DNA of 64,000 bases, taken from contig JBITNC010000001.1 in NCBI GenBank assembly GCA_050084985.1, positions 29,078,001 through 29,142,000 of the forward strand, read 5' to 3'. The stretch is from Nageia nagi. Its lineage: Eukaryota > Pinophyta. Below, piece by piece: positions 22,271 through 33,566 of this stretch. Positions within the stretch are counted from its first letter, which is position 1; the number at the start of each line of letters is the position of its first letter. The notes beneath the pieces were generated by a model. The model worked only from the letters and a program-made list of their open reading frames with translations, did no database searches and was not told where the DNA came from. Position numbers and translations under genes: made by a program.

Positions 22271-22337
22271 ACATGCATTGTTGGCCTTCTTGGTTGAGCA
22301 AGCTATCTCGAGGAAGCTTTGAAAGCCACAACATTTG
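22271..22337 (+). pseudogene. Short PPR fragment, plus strand (unit A)
   Basis: The plus strand reads CIVGLLG*ASYLEEALKATT, the same PPR segment as CIVDLLGCQSYLEEAFKFI at 18,834. The coding direction flips immediately after it (from 22,338 the minus strand reads VWMYLLDACKS), so this is one side of an inversion breakpoint. Confidence 0.6.
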
Positions 22338-23460
22338 ATTTACAAGCATCAAGTAGATACATCCACACACCCATGTAGCAATTTTTGAAAAAATAAAATG
22401 GAACATAGTTTACTTTCTATCTGAAAGCATACACCATGTTATTGTGTAACACTATATTTTGCATTACTTTTCATCACCAATAATCTCTACAAGAGTATTC
22501 TCTATGTTTGAAACATAGTTTCCCACTTCAGCACAAGTATTTGAAATTAGAATATAAGATGCAATATATGTAGGCTTCAACCAAAAAAAAATTGTTGGTA
22601 CATACACAAACTCCCTTATTCCTATATTCATATGTGATTTACAAGCACCAACCAGACACATCCACACTAAAAGTTCAAAGCTCCATCATTTTTTCATATC
22701 ATATAGTATATTTAGATCATTTCATATCATGTGGTAAAATTCTATCATTTCAAAACATATGGTGGATGAGGCCAACTTATCAATTTTGGATTGATTTTTG
22801 ACACTTGTAACATCCTATGATTAGGTGAGCACTTGTAACATTTCAAGTTTTTTGAGAAGAGAATTTGAGGGGACAGAGAACTTAACTTGTACAATTTGAG
22901 TCGAGGGGGTTATAGCACTTGGAGCATTTCCATTTTTTCACAAAGAGTAGAGTCGAGATGAGGGGGTTGCAAAGAGAGACCAACATGTATTCCTCTATGT
23001 ATCTTGTTAATTAATTACCATGCTTTTGGAATAAAAGTCTCTAGCACCTTTTTAATAAACTCTATTTTGTGTGTATCATGCAATCATTGCATACCATGAA
23101 ATTGTGTTTGCATTATGCATCTTGTGGAACAATTCCCAAAATGATAGCTGGACACTTAGGGAAACTTTTGTAGGCACTTGTAACATTTTGAGTTTTTTAG
23201 GAAGAGCAATTGAGGGAGTAGAACACTTGGTTTGTACCCATTTTTATGTATCTTGCAATCATTGCAAACCATGAAACTGCATTTGCTTTATGCATCTTGT
23301 AAAATAATGCATGTGTAATGAGTCATCCTAGGAATAATGCAATAAGAGTAGCTCATGTTGTAAGGTTTTGTTCCAAAGTGTTTCATCAGATCAAAGAGTT
23401 TGAGGGCATCTTTGTTGTAGTTATGAATTGCATATCCTACAATCATTGAAGATCATGAAA
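22338..23460 (-). pseudogene. PPR pseudogene, minus strand (unit A)
   Basis: The minus strand carries PPR relics: MIVGYAIHNYNKDALKLFDL and MKHFGTKPYN at about 23,340-23,450, HKMHNANTISWYAMIA at about 23,075-23,140, and MWMCLVGACKSHMNIGIREF with ASYILISNTCAEVG (E-type motifs) at 22,464-22,667. A second copy of VWMYLLDACKS lies at 22,339-22,375. Two related blocks at about 23,067-23,145 and 23,240-23,315 repeat the KMHxANxxSW motif. Stops and shifts throughout. This copy lies outside the CACTA element and is a separate locus or a rearranged relative of the first. Confidence 0.7.
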
Positions 23461-24288
23461 CTATTTTTTCATTATTTCAAACCATAAGGTTTACTTAGAT
23501 CATTTCATGTCATATGTTACTACATTTAGACCATTTCATATGGGTGGGCGAAAGAAGTTGGATCCATCTAAGGTGGACACTTATTACTTAGAAAAAAAGT
23601 GGGCTAAAATGAAATTTTAGTTTTTAAAAATCAAATTTTTGTTTTGCTTCCGCATCTCGAACAAAAAATGAACCAAAATTTTGGTATTTAAAAATCAAAA
23701 TTTCATTTGGGTTTGGATTCCCAAACTAAAAATAAAATTTTGGTTTCTAAAGATCGGACTTTTATTTCATAGAATTATAACCCCAACAAGAAATCCTCAC
23801 AAGCCCTCATTCTCTCCTGTTCAAAATGACATTTTGGGTTTGTGATGACATGGGGTTGTGCTCCAAAACAAAAATTAATTTTCCAGTGCCCTGCATCCTC
23901 CTTACAACCCTCTCTGGCTTTACAAGTACCCTATTTTGTCCATGTCTAGTTTTTTTTCAATAAAATGAAGAATTTGGCAAAAAATTAAGTTATTTAGGAT
24001 TTTTTAATCTTAGTTTTTTTCAATAATATTAGGATTTAGTTTTTACTATTTTTTTTCAATCTTACTTGTTAGATGGATAACACCTATAACACCTTGGGAT
24101 TAAATAATTTGTAGATATTGAAATGTAGATATCGTAGAAGATGAGAGTTGAGCTTTCTCTTTTTTTTGTCTACTTTAAAAAGAGTTTTGGATATTTTCCT
24201 ATGCCCAAGTCTATGTACAAATCAACTAAAGATCTCCCCTAGCTACTCATATGAATTTTTAAATTGATGATTTGCAATGTACACTAGA
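23461..24288. other. Non-coding right end of unit A
   Basis: Contains short repeated A/T-rich phrases (aaattttggt, ctaaagatcgga) at about 23,600-23,765. The plus strand near 24,255-24,288 equals the start of the unassigned reading frame that follows unit B. No gene on its own. Confidence 0.4.
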
Positions 24289-24639
24289 ATTAGACCAACA
24301 ACAAATGCTTCTTATTTGACAATTTATTTATTTTTAAATATATTTATTAATTTTAAAAAATTTCTAATATTTTGTGAAATACTAATAAAGGTAAAATCAA
24401 CATTTAACATCATTTAAATATTTAATTGATATATATTTACTTCTAGATAAACTATTATAGGTACTATAAACCCATGGGTTTAAAAGGACATTCAAAGACT
24501 CCTATCTGGCTATTCTATCAATCATTCAAATACTTTTATATATATTTACTTTTGGACAAACTTATGTAAGTCCTACAAACCAATAGGTTTAAAAGGATAA
24601 TAAAAGACTCTTCTCCTATCCTAATTTCTAAAATATTCA

Positions 24640-25095
24640 ATTACGTTTTTTCTCATAGGTTTCACTCTAGATCTTTAATATCATCTATTCCGTTTAAAAA
24701 TTTGGTGATCCCTTAACTCTAGCAACTATAGAATGACTATGGTCAACCACACTAGTAAAAATCTTTGTCATGATGCTTGATGAGTTCTTATCTAGCTTTG
24801 TTAAAATGGAGGATCTTTGTGCACATGGTCAAGTTGGCTTTCATAGAAACTACTACATTATTGATCACATATTCACTCTATAAGCCTTATTAATTTTCAT
24901 AAAGCCTTTGATATTATCCATAGATATCTCCTATTTTAGAGATTTGAAAACCTAGGGATCCTTAGATATTTCTTATCCCTTGACATGACGTCCAAGTTTG
25001 TTCTCACTTATCTGATGTGGTATATAACACAATTGGTGTAAAATAATGTTGTTGCCTCACACCTGATCCATTTGGGCTTTATATTGATGCACTTG
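24640..25095 (+). pseudogene. LINE reverse transcriptase pseudogene (unit B copy, truncated)
   Basis: Copy of 15,660-16,150. QVGFHRNYYIIDHIFTL is legible at about 24,830-24,880 and the GVK*CCCLTP...FGLYIDAL motif at about 25,037-25,095. The FVDD catalytic motif is gone because the deletion starts right after the LYIDAL motif. Confidence 0.75.
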
Positions 25096-25099
25096 TCAT

Positions 25100-26740
25100 C
25101 AAATCAATTCACCTCTCAATGTCCTCATGACATGAACAAAATTGGGCAATTTGCAATAGGGTTTATACATATATCAAAGACTATTTAAAAGCATATTTCT
25201 ATCACATAATGTGATTGTGAATGCCTTAATAGATGTGCACAAAATGTGAAAGTGTAGGAAAGGCACATGAATCATTTTATAAGATGCACAATGTAACACA
25301 ATTTCATGGAGTGGAATGATCATAATATATGCATGAAATGGATTTTCTACGTAGTATTCGGAGACTTTTCAACATATGTAGTCATCAAGAGTGAAGCCAA
25401 ACTTTTGCAACCTTTTCCAACATTCATTCAACCTATGTCATGGTGGGAACTCTAGGGAAGGTATGGAAATCCATCAAAGAGTAGTTGAAAATGGTTTTGC
25501 ATCGAATGTTGTGGTTGTGATTGCCTTGATATACATGTATGCAATGATGGCATGGTATGCAATTCATGGCTACAACAAGGATGTGCTTACACTCTTTTTA
25601 TTTGATGAAGCAATTTGGAACCAACCCTAACAACATAATCTTTGTATGTGTTCTAATTGCATGCCATGCATTAGGTAAGGTATGGAAATCCATCAAAGAG
25701 TAATTGAAAATGGTTTTGCATCGAATGTTGTGGTTGTGAGTGCCCTGATATACATGTATGCAATGATGGCATGATATGCAATGATGGCATGATATGCAAT
25801 GATGGCATGATATGCAATTCATGGCTACAACAAGGATGTGCTTACGCTCTTTGATCTGGTGAAGCAATTGGGAACTAACCCTAATAACATAATCTCTGTA
25901 TGTGTTCTACTTGCATGTTGTGCATTAGGTAAGGTATGGAAATCCATCAAAGAGTAATTGAAAATGGTTTGGCATCGAATGTTGTGGTTGTGAGTGCCTT
26001 GATATACATGTATGCAATGATGGCATGATATGCAATTCATGGCTACAATAAGGATGTGCTTACACTCTTTGATCTAGTGAAGCAATTGGGAACTAACCCT
26101 AACAACATAATCTTTGTAGATGTTCTACTTGCATGAAGTGCATCAAGCCTAGTTGATGAGAGCCGTAAATATTTTAATAGCATGAGTAACTCTTATTACA
26201 TTATTCTTAGGATGAATCAGTAAACATGCATTGTTGACCTTCTTGGTTGTCAAAGCTATCTTGAAGAAGCTTTTAAATTCATTTTCAAGATGCCTATAAA
26301 ACCTAAAGTAGGTGTGTGGATGTGTCTACTTCATGCTTGTAGATCACATAAAAATGTAGGAATTGGGGAATCTATGGAAAAAATCCTTTTTTGTTTGGAG
26401 CCTAAACATGCTCCATCATATATTCTTAGGTTTCAAATATTTATGATGAAGCGAGCAATTGGAATGATGTTTAAAGAGTAAGCAAATTGATGGTAGATAG
26501 AGGAAACATGAAGACAGATGGATGTAGTTGGATTGTAGTTGACAAAAGGGTACATGATTTTCTTATAGTAGACAAATCACACCCATAAACACAACAAATT
26601 TATGAAAAATTAGAGAAATTATAAAGTGAGATGAAGGTAGTGGGGTACATTCCAAATACAATACCAGTGTTTCCCTTAAACTCTTTGATATGATGAAGCA
26701 CCTGGGAACCAACCCTAACAATAAACCAAAAAGACTAGAA
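25100..26740 (+). pseudogene. PPR pseudogene (unit B copy)
   Basis: Copy of the 17,737-19,330 PPR relic. It includes the tandem block (unit starts 25,460, 25,679 and 25,933) and the C-terminal MPIKPKVGVWMCLLHACRS segment (26,290-26,350). The first PPR motifs (AKYGSIEKTHELF...) are lost with the deletion. Confidence 0.75.
25755..25810 (+). repeat. 18-bp unit expanded to three copies within the PPR repeat
   Basis: atgatggcatgatatgca occurs three times in a row, against once at the matching place in unit A. This makes the second PPR repeat unit 254 bp instead of 218. It is a recent slippage event specific to unit B. Confidence 0.9.
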
Positions 26741-27161
26741 ACTAGAATCAACCTTGGATTCTAGTTTCCAATTTCTAATTTATTTTTTAAAAAAATTGAA
26801 CTTTGATGCTATAATTGATGCAAAATTATTCTATTTCTGATGCAAAAAGATTCTATTTTCGATGTGAAATGATTGTATTTCTAATACAAAATGAATTTAT
26901 TTTCCATGAAAAATAAGTCTATTTTTGATGTAAAAATGAATCTATTTCCTATGCAAAATAAACTCTACTTCTGACACAAAAATGAATCTATTTTTGATGT
27001 AAAATAACTCTATTTATGATGCAATATGATATTATATATAACTCTAGAAGTGACATAAATATAGATGCTATATTCGACATGTCGTTTAGCATCGTACCAT
27101 GAGAAAAAAAGGTGAAACAACATGCATCCCAATGCTAAATCCCTTTATTGTAGTAGTGTCT

Positions 27162-29629
27162 CACTTTATCCAAAAATACTTGCATAAAGTTTTTGTATAA
27201 TGTAAATTATGAACAATTCAGGCATGCAATGCAATACATAGATAACATTTACAAGTTGCTTAGCTACAAATTACCAACTTTATTCTAGAAGTTATCATAC
27301 AATAATTAAATAGTGCAGAATCCAAAAAACTTATGCCTTTTTTAACATGTTAGCTAAAAGTTAAAGTGAACAATATGAAATATCCTCTAGTGTTGCAATA
27401 TTTGCAATGCTAGCAATGATCACACAATATGCATAAAAAATATGTAATAATTATTGGAATACAAACATGAGAACCTTCCATTACAAAAACACCACAATCA
27501 ATCCTTGATGGAAACTCATCTAAAGAGAGTTCCAACATTAGGAATGAGATTCATTACCTTTGTTAGTTGGCTGCATTTAGGGATAAGAAGATATGGGTTT
27601 ACTCTCACACATGTTGATAAGATAAAGAGGGACCATATACATTCAATTATGTACACTTATATATTTTTATAGATTTCAAGAAGAATGTGAAAGATTACGA
27701 CCATAAATTAGATTATACCTACTATTATTGTTTAACATCAAATTAAATCTATATACAAAAGAGAGAGATGAAAGTATACTTTTTAATCTCTTCATAAATT
27801 TTAATGTAGATAGAGAGAGGAAAGTATACTTACATCATTACTTCATATCCCAAACTATATACAAAATAATTTTTTAATGATACAAAAAATGAGCAAACAT
27901 TTCTCAACACACCTCATAGGTTATCAATTATGAGTAGTGGAATATAATTCTTTGGAAGATACTACAAAGGAGTATCATCATTTTAATGGTGGAGGTATCC
28001 ATTAAAAAAAGATCAGGAAAGATAGCATCAGTCTCTAAAAAAAGACCAAAAGAGACACCACTAAGATGATTAGTTTTGATCTTGAATACTCTAAAGATTA
28101 CTCAAAAGTCAATGTGTTCACCCATGTAGAGGAAACAATCTTGTTTAGAGGGAACAATGAGAAGGCCATAATAACAAGACCTCTTTTTTTAGCGCTACCA
28201 TTCTCCTTACAAGAAGCTCCAAAAACTCCTCTCCCTCCTTAGCTTGTTTTTTAGATTTTATGGGAGATTCTTTTTTAGATGTTAAATATAATTAAAACAT
28301 ACTTGCAAGGTATAGTTTTGATGCAATATACTTGAATATGTAACACACTTTTAATATGTTATATAGTTGGATACATTTAATTGAATGAAATTTATGGTTG
28401 TGATGTTGGTTCTTATTTATCCTTGATTTTCATATCATATTATTTGTTGGTTTATTTTCATGTCATTATGAAGGACTCTTTTATATGGTGCAGTTACATT
28501 ACTTGAAAGCATGCACCATGTCATTGTGCTCGTTAAATAATTACAAGGGTCTTATGTATGCTATCTTTGGTCTAATGCCTTGGTTGTTGGCATTTGAAGT
28601 ATTTGTTTAGCTCTAAAGTATTTGTCATACTTTGATGATGATAAAATTTGACAAATGCTTTAAATGCCAAAAACTAGGCATTGGAAAAGAAATTGCATCT
28701 CAAAATATTGGATTCAAGTAGTTCTTAATGGAATCCTAATTATTGTACTTCATTTTTTTTATTAAAATGGGTAAATTTATATTAATAAAAAATTAAATTT
28801 TTGAAAGGGTCTTTGAACCTTTTACATAGTCAAAAATTTATCTCCTATACATTTGTTTCTTTAGCATATATACATATTTATCTTCCTTCAAAATTTTACA
28901 GAATAAAGGATAGACATTTACAAAATGCAACTTAGTACTCTTACTACGTATTTAACTATATAGTAGAAAACATAGCTTAGGTTGATTCAACTGTTTCGTG
29001 AGGTTTCAAAGATACTTAGAGAATCTCATACCATTTTTTCAAATCTTATAGTATATTTAGATAATTTCATATCATATGGTACAATTGCATCATTTTAAAA
29101 CATATGGTGGATGATGCCAACATATCACTTTTGGACTGATTTTTAATACTTACAAAATTTCTAGGTTGAATAGTTACTGCCCTTATCCAAGCCAGTTTTT
29201 GGGCCTTATTTTGAGACATATTTTGGGCTCCTTTTTCCATAAGTATATATATATTTTAGAAATATGATGTATTAAAATCCAAATTGTGATATCATAAACC
29301 TCCTTTGGTTCAATGGTGTTCTAATTGTACAAACATGAAAAAGACAATTTGCAACTTTTTAACAGGTTTGTTATACTAGTTATTAAATTTTGGGCCTCAT
29401 TTTTGGACATAAAGATTATGGAATGTAGATGGAACATGAACACAAAGGTAAGCACAATAAGATTCAAATATGCTCTATAATTATGCTCAATTGATCAAGA
29501 ATACCTGTAGGATTAAGAATTACACAATTATGATCAAATAGTATATTTAGATCATTTCATATCATTTGGTACAATTACATGATTGCAATGGCCAACTTAT
29601 CATTTTTAGATTGATTTTTGAATCATTAT
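27162..29629. other. AT-rich non-coding part of unit B
   Basis: Copy of 19,763-22,270. The 20,590 frame is represented at about 27,987-28,270 but is disrupted by the 40-bp deletion, which argues against that frame being under selection. No gene. Confidence 0.5.
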
Positions 29630-30830
29630 ACATGCACTGTTGGCCTTCTTGGTTGAGCAAGCTATCTCGAGGAAGCTTTGAAAGCCACAACATTCGATTT
29701 ACAAGCATCAAGTAGATACATCCACACACCCATGTAGCAATTTTTGAAAAAATAAAATGGAACATAGTTTACTTTCTATCTGAAAGCATACACCATGTTA
29801 TTGTGTAACACTATATTTTGCATTACTTTTCATCACCAATAATCTCTACAAGAGTATTCTCTATGTTTGAAACATAGTTTCCCACTTCAGCACAAGTATT
29901 TGAAATTAGAATATAAGATGCAATATATGTAGGCTTCAACCAAAAAAAAATTGTTGGTACATACACAAACTCCCTTATTCCTATATTCATATGTGATTTA
30001 CAAGCACCAACCAGACACATCCACACTAAAAGTTCAAAGCTCCATCATTTTTTCATATCATATAGTATATTTAGATCATTTCATATCATGTGGTAAAATT
30101 CTATCATTTCAAAACATATGGTGGATGAGGCCAACTTATCAATTTTGGATTGATTTTTGACACTTGTAACATCCTATGATTAGGTGAGCACTTGTAACAT
30201 TTCAAGTTTTTTGAGAAGAGAATTTGAGGGGACAGAGAACTTAACTTGTACAATTTGAGTCGAGGGGGTTATAGAACTTGGAGCATTTCCATTTTTTCAC
30301 AAAGAGTAGAGTCGAGATGAGGGGGTTGCAAAGAGAGACCAACATGTATTCTTGTATGTATCTTGTTAATTAATTATCATGCTTTTGGAATAAAAGTCTC
30401 TAGAGCCTTTTTAATAAACCCTATTTTGTGTGTATCATGCAATCATTGAATACCATGAAATTGTGTTTGCATTATGCATCTTGTCAAACAATTTCCAAAA
30501 TATTAGCTGGAGGGAAACTTTTGCAGGCACTCGTAACATTTTGAGTTTTTTAGGAAGAGCAAATGAGGGAGTAGAACACTTGGTTTGTACCCATTTTTTA
30601 TGTATCTTGCAATCATTGCAAACCATGAAATTGCATTTGCTTTATGCATCTTGTAAAATAATGCATGTATAATGAGTCATCCTAGGAATAATGCAATAAG
30701 AGTAGCTCATGTTGTAAGGTTTTGTTCCAAAGTGTTTCATTAGATCAAAGATTTTGAGGGCATCTTTTTTGTAGTTATGAATTGCATATCCTACAATCAT
30801 TGAAGATCATGAAACTATTTTTTCATTATT
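29630..30830 (-). pseudogene. PPR pseudogene, minus strand, with short plus-strand piece at its edge (unit B copy)
   Basis: Copy of 22,271-23,460. The E-type segment at 29,823-30,026 is identical in sequence to unit A. The plus-strand CIVGLLG piece is at 29,630-29,696, followed by the inverted part. Further PPR relics near 30,435-30,500 and 30,700-30,800 differ from A by several substitutions and small deletions. Confidence 0.7.
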
Positions 30831-31599
30831 TCAAACCATATGGTTTACTTAGATCATTTCATGTCATATGTTACTATATTTAGACCATTTCATATGGGTG
30901 GGTGAAAGAAGTTGGATCCATCTAAGGTGGACACTTATTACTTAGAAAAAAAGTGGGCTAAAATGAAATTTTAGTTTTTAAAGATCAAATTTTTGTTTTG
31001 CTTCTACATCTCGAACAAGAAATGAATTGAAATTTTGGTATTTAAAAATCAAAATTTCATTTGGGTTTGGATTTCCAAACCAAAAATGAAATTTTGGTTT
31101 CTAAAGATCGGAATTTTATTTCATAGAATTATAACCCTAGCAAGAAATACTCACAAGCCCTCATTCTCTCCTATTCAAAATGACATTTTGGGTTTGTGAT
31201 GACATGGGGTTGTGCTCCAAAACAAAAATTTATTTTCTAGTGCCCTGCATCCTCCTTACAACCCTCTCTGGCTTTACAAGTACCCTATTTTGTCCATGTC
31301 TAGTTTTTTTTCAATAAAATGAAGAATTTGGCAAAAAATTAAGTTATTTAGGATTTTTTAATCTTAGTTTTTTTCAATAATATTAGGATTTAGTTTTTAC
31401 TTTTTTTTTTCAATCTTACTTGTTAGATGGATAACACCTATAGCACCTTGGGATTAAACAATTTGTAGATATTGAAATGTAGATATCGTAGAAGATGGGA
31501 GTTGAGCTTTCTCTTTTTTTACCTACTTTAAAAAGAGTTTTGGATATTTTCCTATGCCCAAGTCTATGTACAAATCAACTAAAGCTCTCCCCTAGCTAC

Positions 31600-32920
31600 T
31601 TATATGAATTTTTAAATTGATGATTTGCAATGTACACTAGAATTAGACTATGAAAATCTTCCCTTCAAATTCTATCTTTACCAAGAGTATAACGATCTTG
31701 CCTATAGTTATCCTTATATTAGTCAAAATATTTTGGATTAAAATCCACCCAAGGAAACTACCACCATAAATATCCAAATTCAGCTTAAGAAGCCTTGGAA
31801 TAACCCTTCCTAAGCTCCAAAAAATATCGTTTCCATAAGCTAGAAGTCATTGGCTAAGGAATGCAATAACTCATTCCAAGATCCTCCCATGTCTAACTAA
31901 TTTAATACCCTTTAATCAAGGTCTAAAGAAGTAAAATCCTTAGTAAATAGTTTATCATTTTCTCAAAATTTTAGCTTGGTTTAAGATAAATTTTAATAAT
32001 CATTTTATTTCCAAATATAATTTAAATTATTATTTAGTTATTGTAGTTTATATAAATTTATTCTTCTAATTATTAATGTGTGCAGGTGACCTTTTATTTT
32101 TATATACCTCCACCCCCTCCACATCATGAAAACCCCCCACCTCCACCCCTTAGCCACCTCATGAAAACCCTACCATCCCCACCCCCTCAATCAGATTAGG
32201 CTTACCTTCAAGCAACTATTAATAAAAATATCAATCTCTTATAGGCTAAAATAAGTGAACTCCATAATCCTGGTAGGGATCTTCCCCCCCCCCCCCCTAC
32301 ATGTCATAGTTTGTATCTACGATGAGACCATAGTTGATACCATTAGATCCTTGGATCAGGGCATTGATCATTACCATATATCAAGAGAGGAGGTGAGATG
32401 GTTTTATTAAGATTATCTCTCCTATAAGGAGATTAATGATCTAAAAATTATAAAATAAATAATATTTGAGTATTCTATTGATTCCAAAATTGGGAAACCA
32501 ATCATACCCCATTTGAAGATAGCCCATCATTTTTGGGATCAATAGTGGATGGTATTCAATAAGGCACCAGGCACCACATGGAAATAGGAGTGACATAACC
32601 TTGTATTTGTTTGAAAAAATTATATGTGGAGTTTGTATTGCAAACCCAATTAATTTGATATCAGGCCATATCAGGGTATTGGTATTGGTTTTCCACAAGA
32701 TAGGCAAAGGGTACGGGTCAATTTGAATCAAATTATATGTGTTCCACCTCTCATCCCTTCTATTGGTTCTACTATTCCTACTATTGTTCTTCATTATGTA
32801 GTGGTTTCAACATTAGGGGCATTGAGTTAGCTATCAGACACTCTCATTGAACAAGCTATCAATGTGGTAGCTGAGTTCAATGAGTGACATTATGGAGGAG
32901 ATGGATCTAGTAGCTAGTAG
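31600..32920 (+). pseudogene. Decayed coding sequence, unassigned
   Basis: A plus-strand frame can be followed with several stops and shifts. It reads IDDLQCTLELDYENLPFKFY (from about 31,617), YISQNIL and INIQIQLKKPWNN, then after a gap KISELHNPGRDLPPP at a 14-C run (32,284-32,297), YHISREEVRWFY and KIGKPIIPHLKIAHHFWDQ at about 32,480-32,545, CKPN*FDIRPYQGIGIGFP at about 32,640-32,700, VNLNQIICVPPLIPSIGSTI, and VAEFNE*HYGGDGSSS to about 32,920. Composition and continuity are those of a real protein of 350 or more residues. I do not recognise it and give no function. Its start overlaps the right edge of the segmental duplication. Confidence 0.5.
32284..32297 (+). repeat. Poly-C run (14 C)
   Basis: Homopolymer inside the decayed frame above; its length decides the local frame and is easily misread in sequencing. 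Confidence 0.9.
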
Positions 32921-33194
32921 ATGATGACCTTTCATGGTCATTTAAAATAACCCTAAAAGAGAATTAAAAATAACATCATTTTTTTTAACATTTTAAACAT
33001 GTATAAACTATTACAACTAATTCTTTTTTCTCATTAACATTTCTTTAAGTCATGCATACTTAAATCATTAACAATATCATTCTAGAGGGTATGCTCCTTC
33101 ATTCACTCATAAATCACATAAGACTTAAATTTGACTTATTTATGGACATATTTATGTAATACGGAAAAGTTTCAACTATAACAATATTTATACA

Positions 33195-33315
33195 TACATG
33201 TTGGAATATTTAAAAGTGTATTTCTATCACATATTATTGTTCTTAATACCTTAGTAGGCATATATGCGAAATGTAGAAGCATGAAAAAAGAGCACATGAA
33301 TTATATGACAAGGGG
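33195..33315 (+). pseudogene. PPR scrap
   Basis: The plus strand reads, with frame changes, IVLNTLVGIYAKCRSMKKEH and MNYMT, the VVNALVDMYAKCGSIEKAHELFDKM-type PPR unit. It resembles the 17,820-17,960 piece of the CACTA-borne PPR relic (acataatgtgattgtgaatgc...). Too short to be a gene. Confidence 0.55.
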
Positions 33316-33494
33316 AGGGGAAGGAGTGGTTTAAAACATAAATAATATAAAAAAATATAATTCAATAATAAAAAAGGTTGATCACTCTTGACTATAATAA
33401 TTTAATTTAGAATGTATTAGGTAATATATAACATTATCAACATATGGAAGATTAATATAAATTCCATGCTAAAAAATATAATATTAAAAGGTAT

Positions 33495-33566
33495 GTTGTA
33501 TGTGGGAATCAAACCCACGACCATGTAGTTGAAAACCACATGCTCTACCAACTGAGCTAAGAATAT
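33495..33566 (-). pseudogene. tRNA-Lys-like pseudogene
   Basis: On the minus strand a D arm (GCTC..GAGC, 33,542-33,557), an anticodon arm (TGTGG/CTACA with loop TTTTCAA, 33,524-33,540) and a T arm (GTGGG TTTGATT CCCAC, 33,502-33,518) are intact and correctly spaced. The loop reads anticodon TTC (Glu), but the D and T arms resemble plant tRNA-Lys(UUU), whose loop would be CTTTTAA. The two acceptor strands do not pair and there is no discriminator-CCA context, so it should not be functional. It could also be the head of a tRNA-derived SINE. Confidence 0.6.

Larger units (their letters stand above)
15338..24288. repeat. Tandem segmental duplication, unit A (8.95 kb)
   Basis: Unit A matches unit B (24,289-31,648) nearly end to end in direct orientation at about 96-98% identity by eye. 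The left edge of A (15,338-15,344), the A/B junction (24,289-24,295) and the right edge of B (31,642-31,648) all carry ATTAGAC. Unit A retains 1.59 kb (about 16,150-17,737) that is missing from B. Confidence 0.95.
25096..27158. mobile_element. CACTA element, left-truncated (unit B copy)
   Basis: Retains the right-hand part of the element at 16,984-19,762, including subterminal repeats (26,815-27,090), the inverted CACTACTACAATAAAGGG end and the following TCT (27,159-27,161). The left end is deleted. Because a complete element with both ends and TSD exists in A, the difference is a loss in B. Confidence 0.85.
24289..31648. repeat. Tandem segmental duplication, unit B (7.35 kb)
   Basis: Direct copy of unit A. 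Main differences are a 1.59 kb deletion at about 25,096 (loss of the LINE RT end and the left half of the CACTA element), a 25-bp deletion near 24,990, a 40-bp deletion near 28,063, and an extra 36 bp in the PPR tandem block. About 23 bp near 24,320 are present here but absent in A. Confidence 0.95.

Noticed and set aside
22221-22406. Minus-strand frame MFHFIFSKIATWVCGCIYL
   Set aside because: Shadow frame of the PPR fragments on either strand; no family resemblance of its own.
33495-33566. Functional tRNA-Glu (TTC anticodon)
   Set aside because: The acceptor stem does not form and the arms look like tRNA-Lys; treated as a pseudogene.
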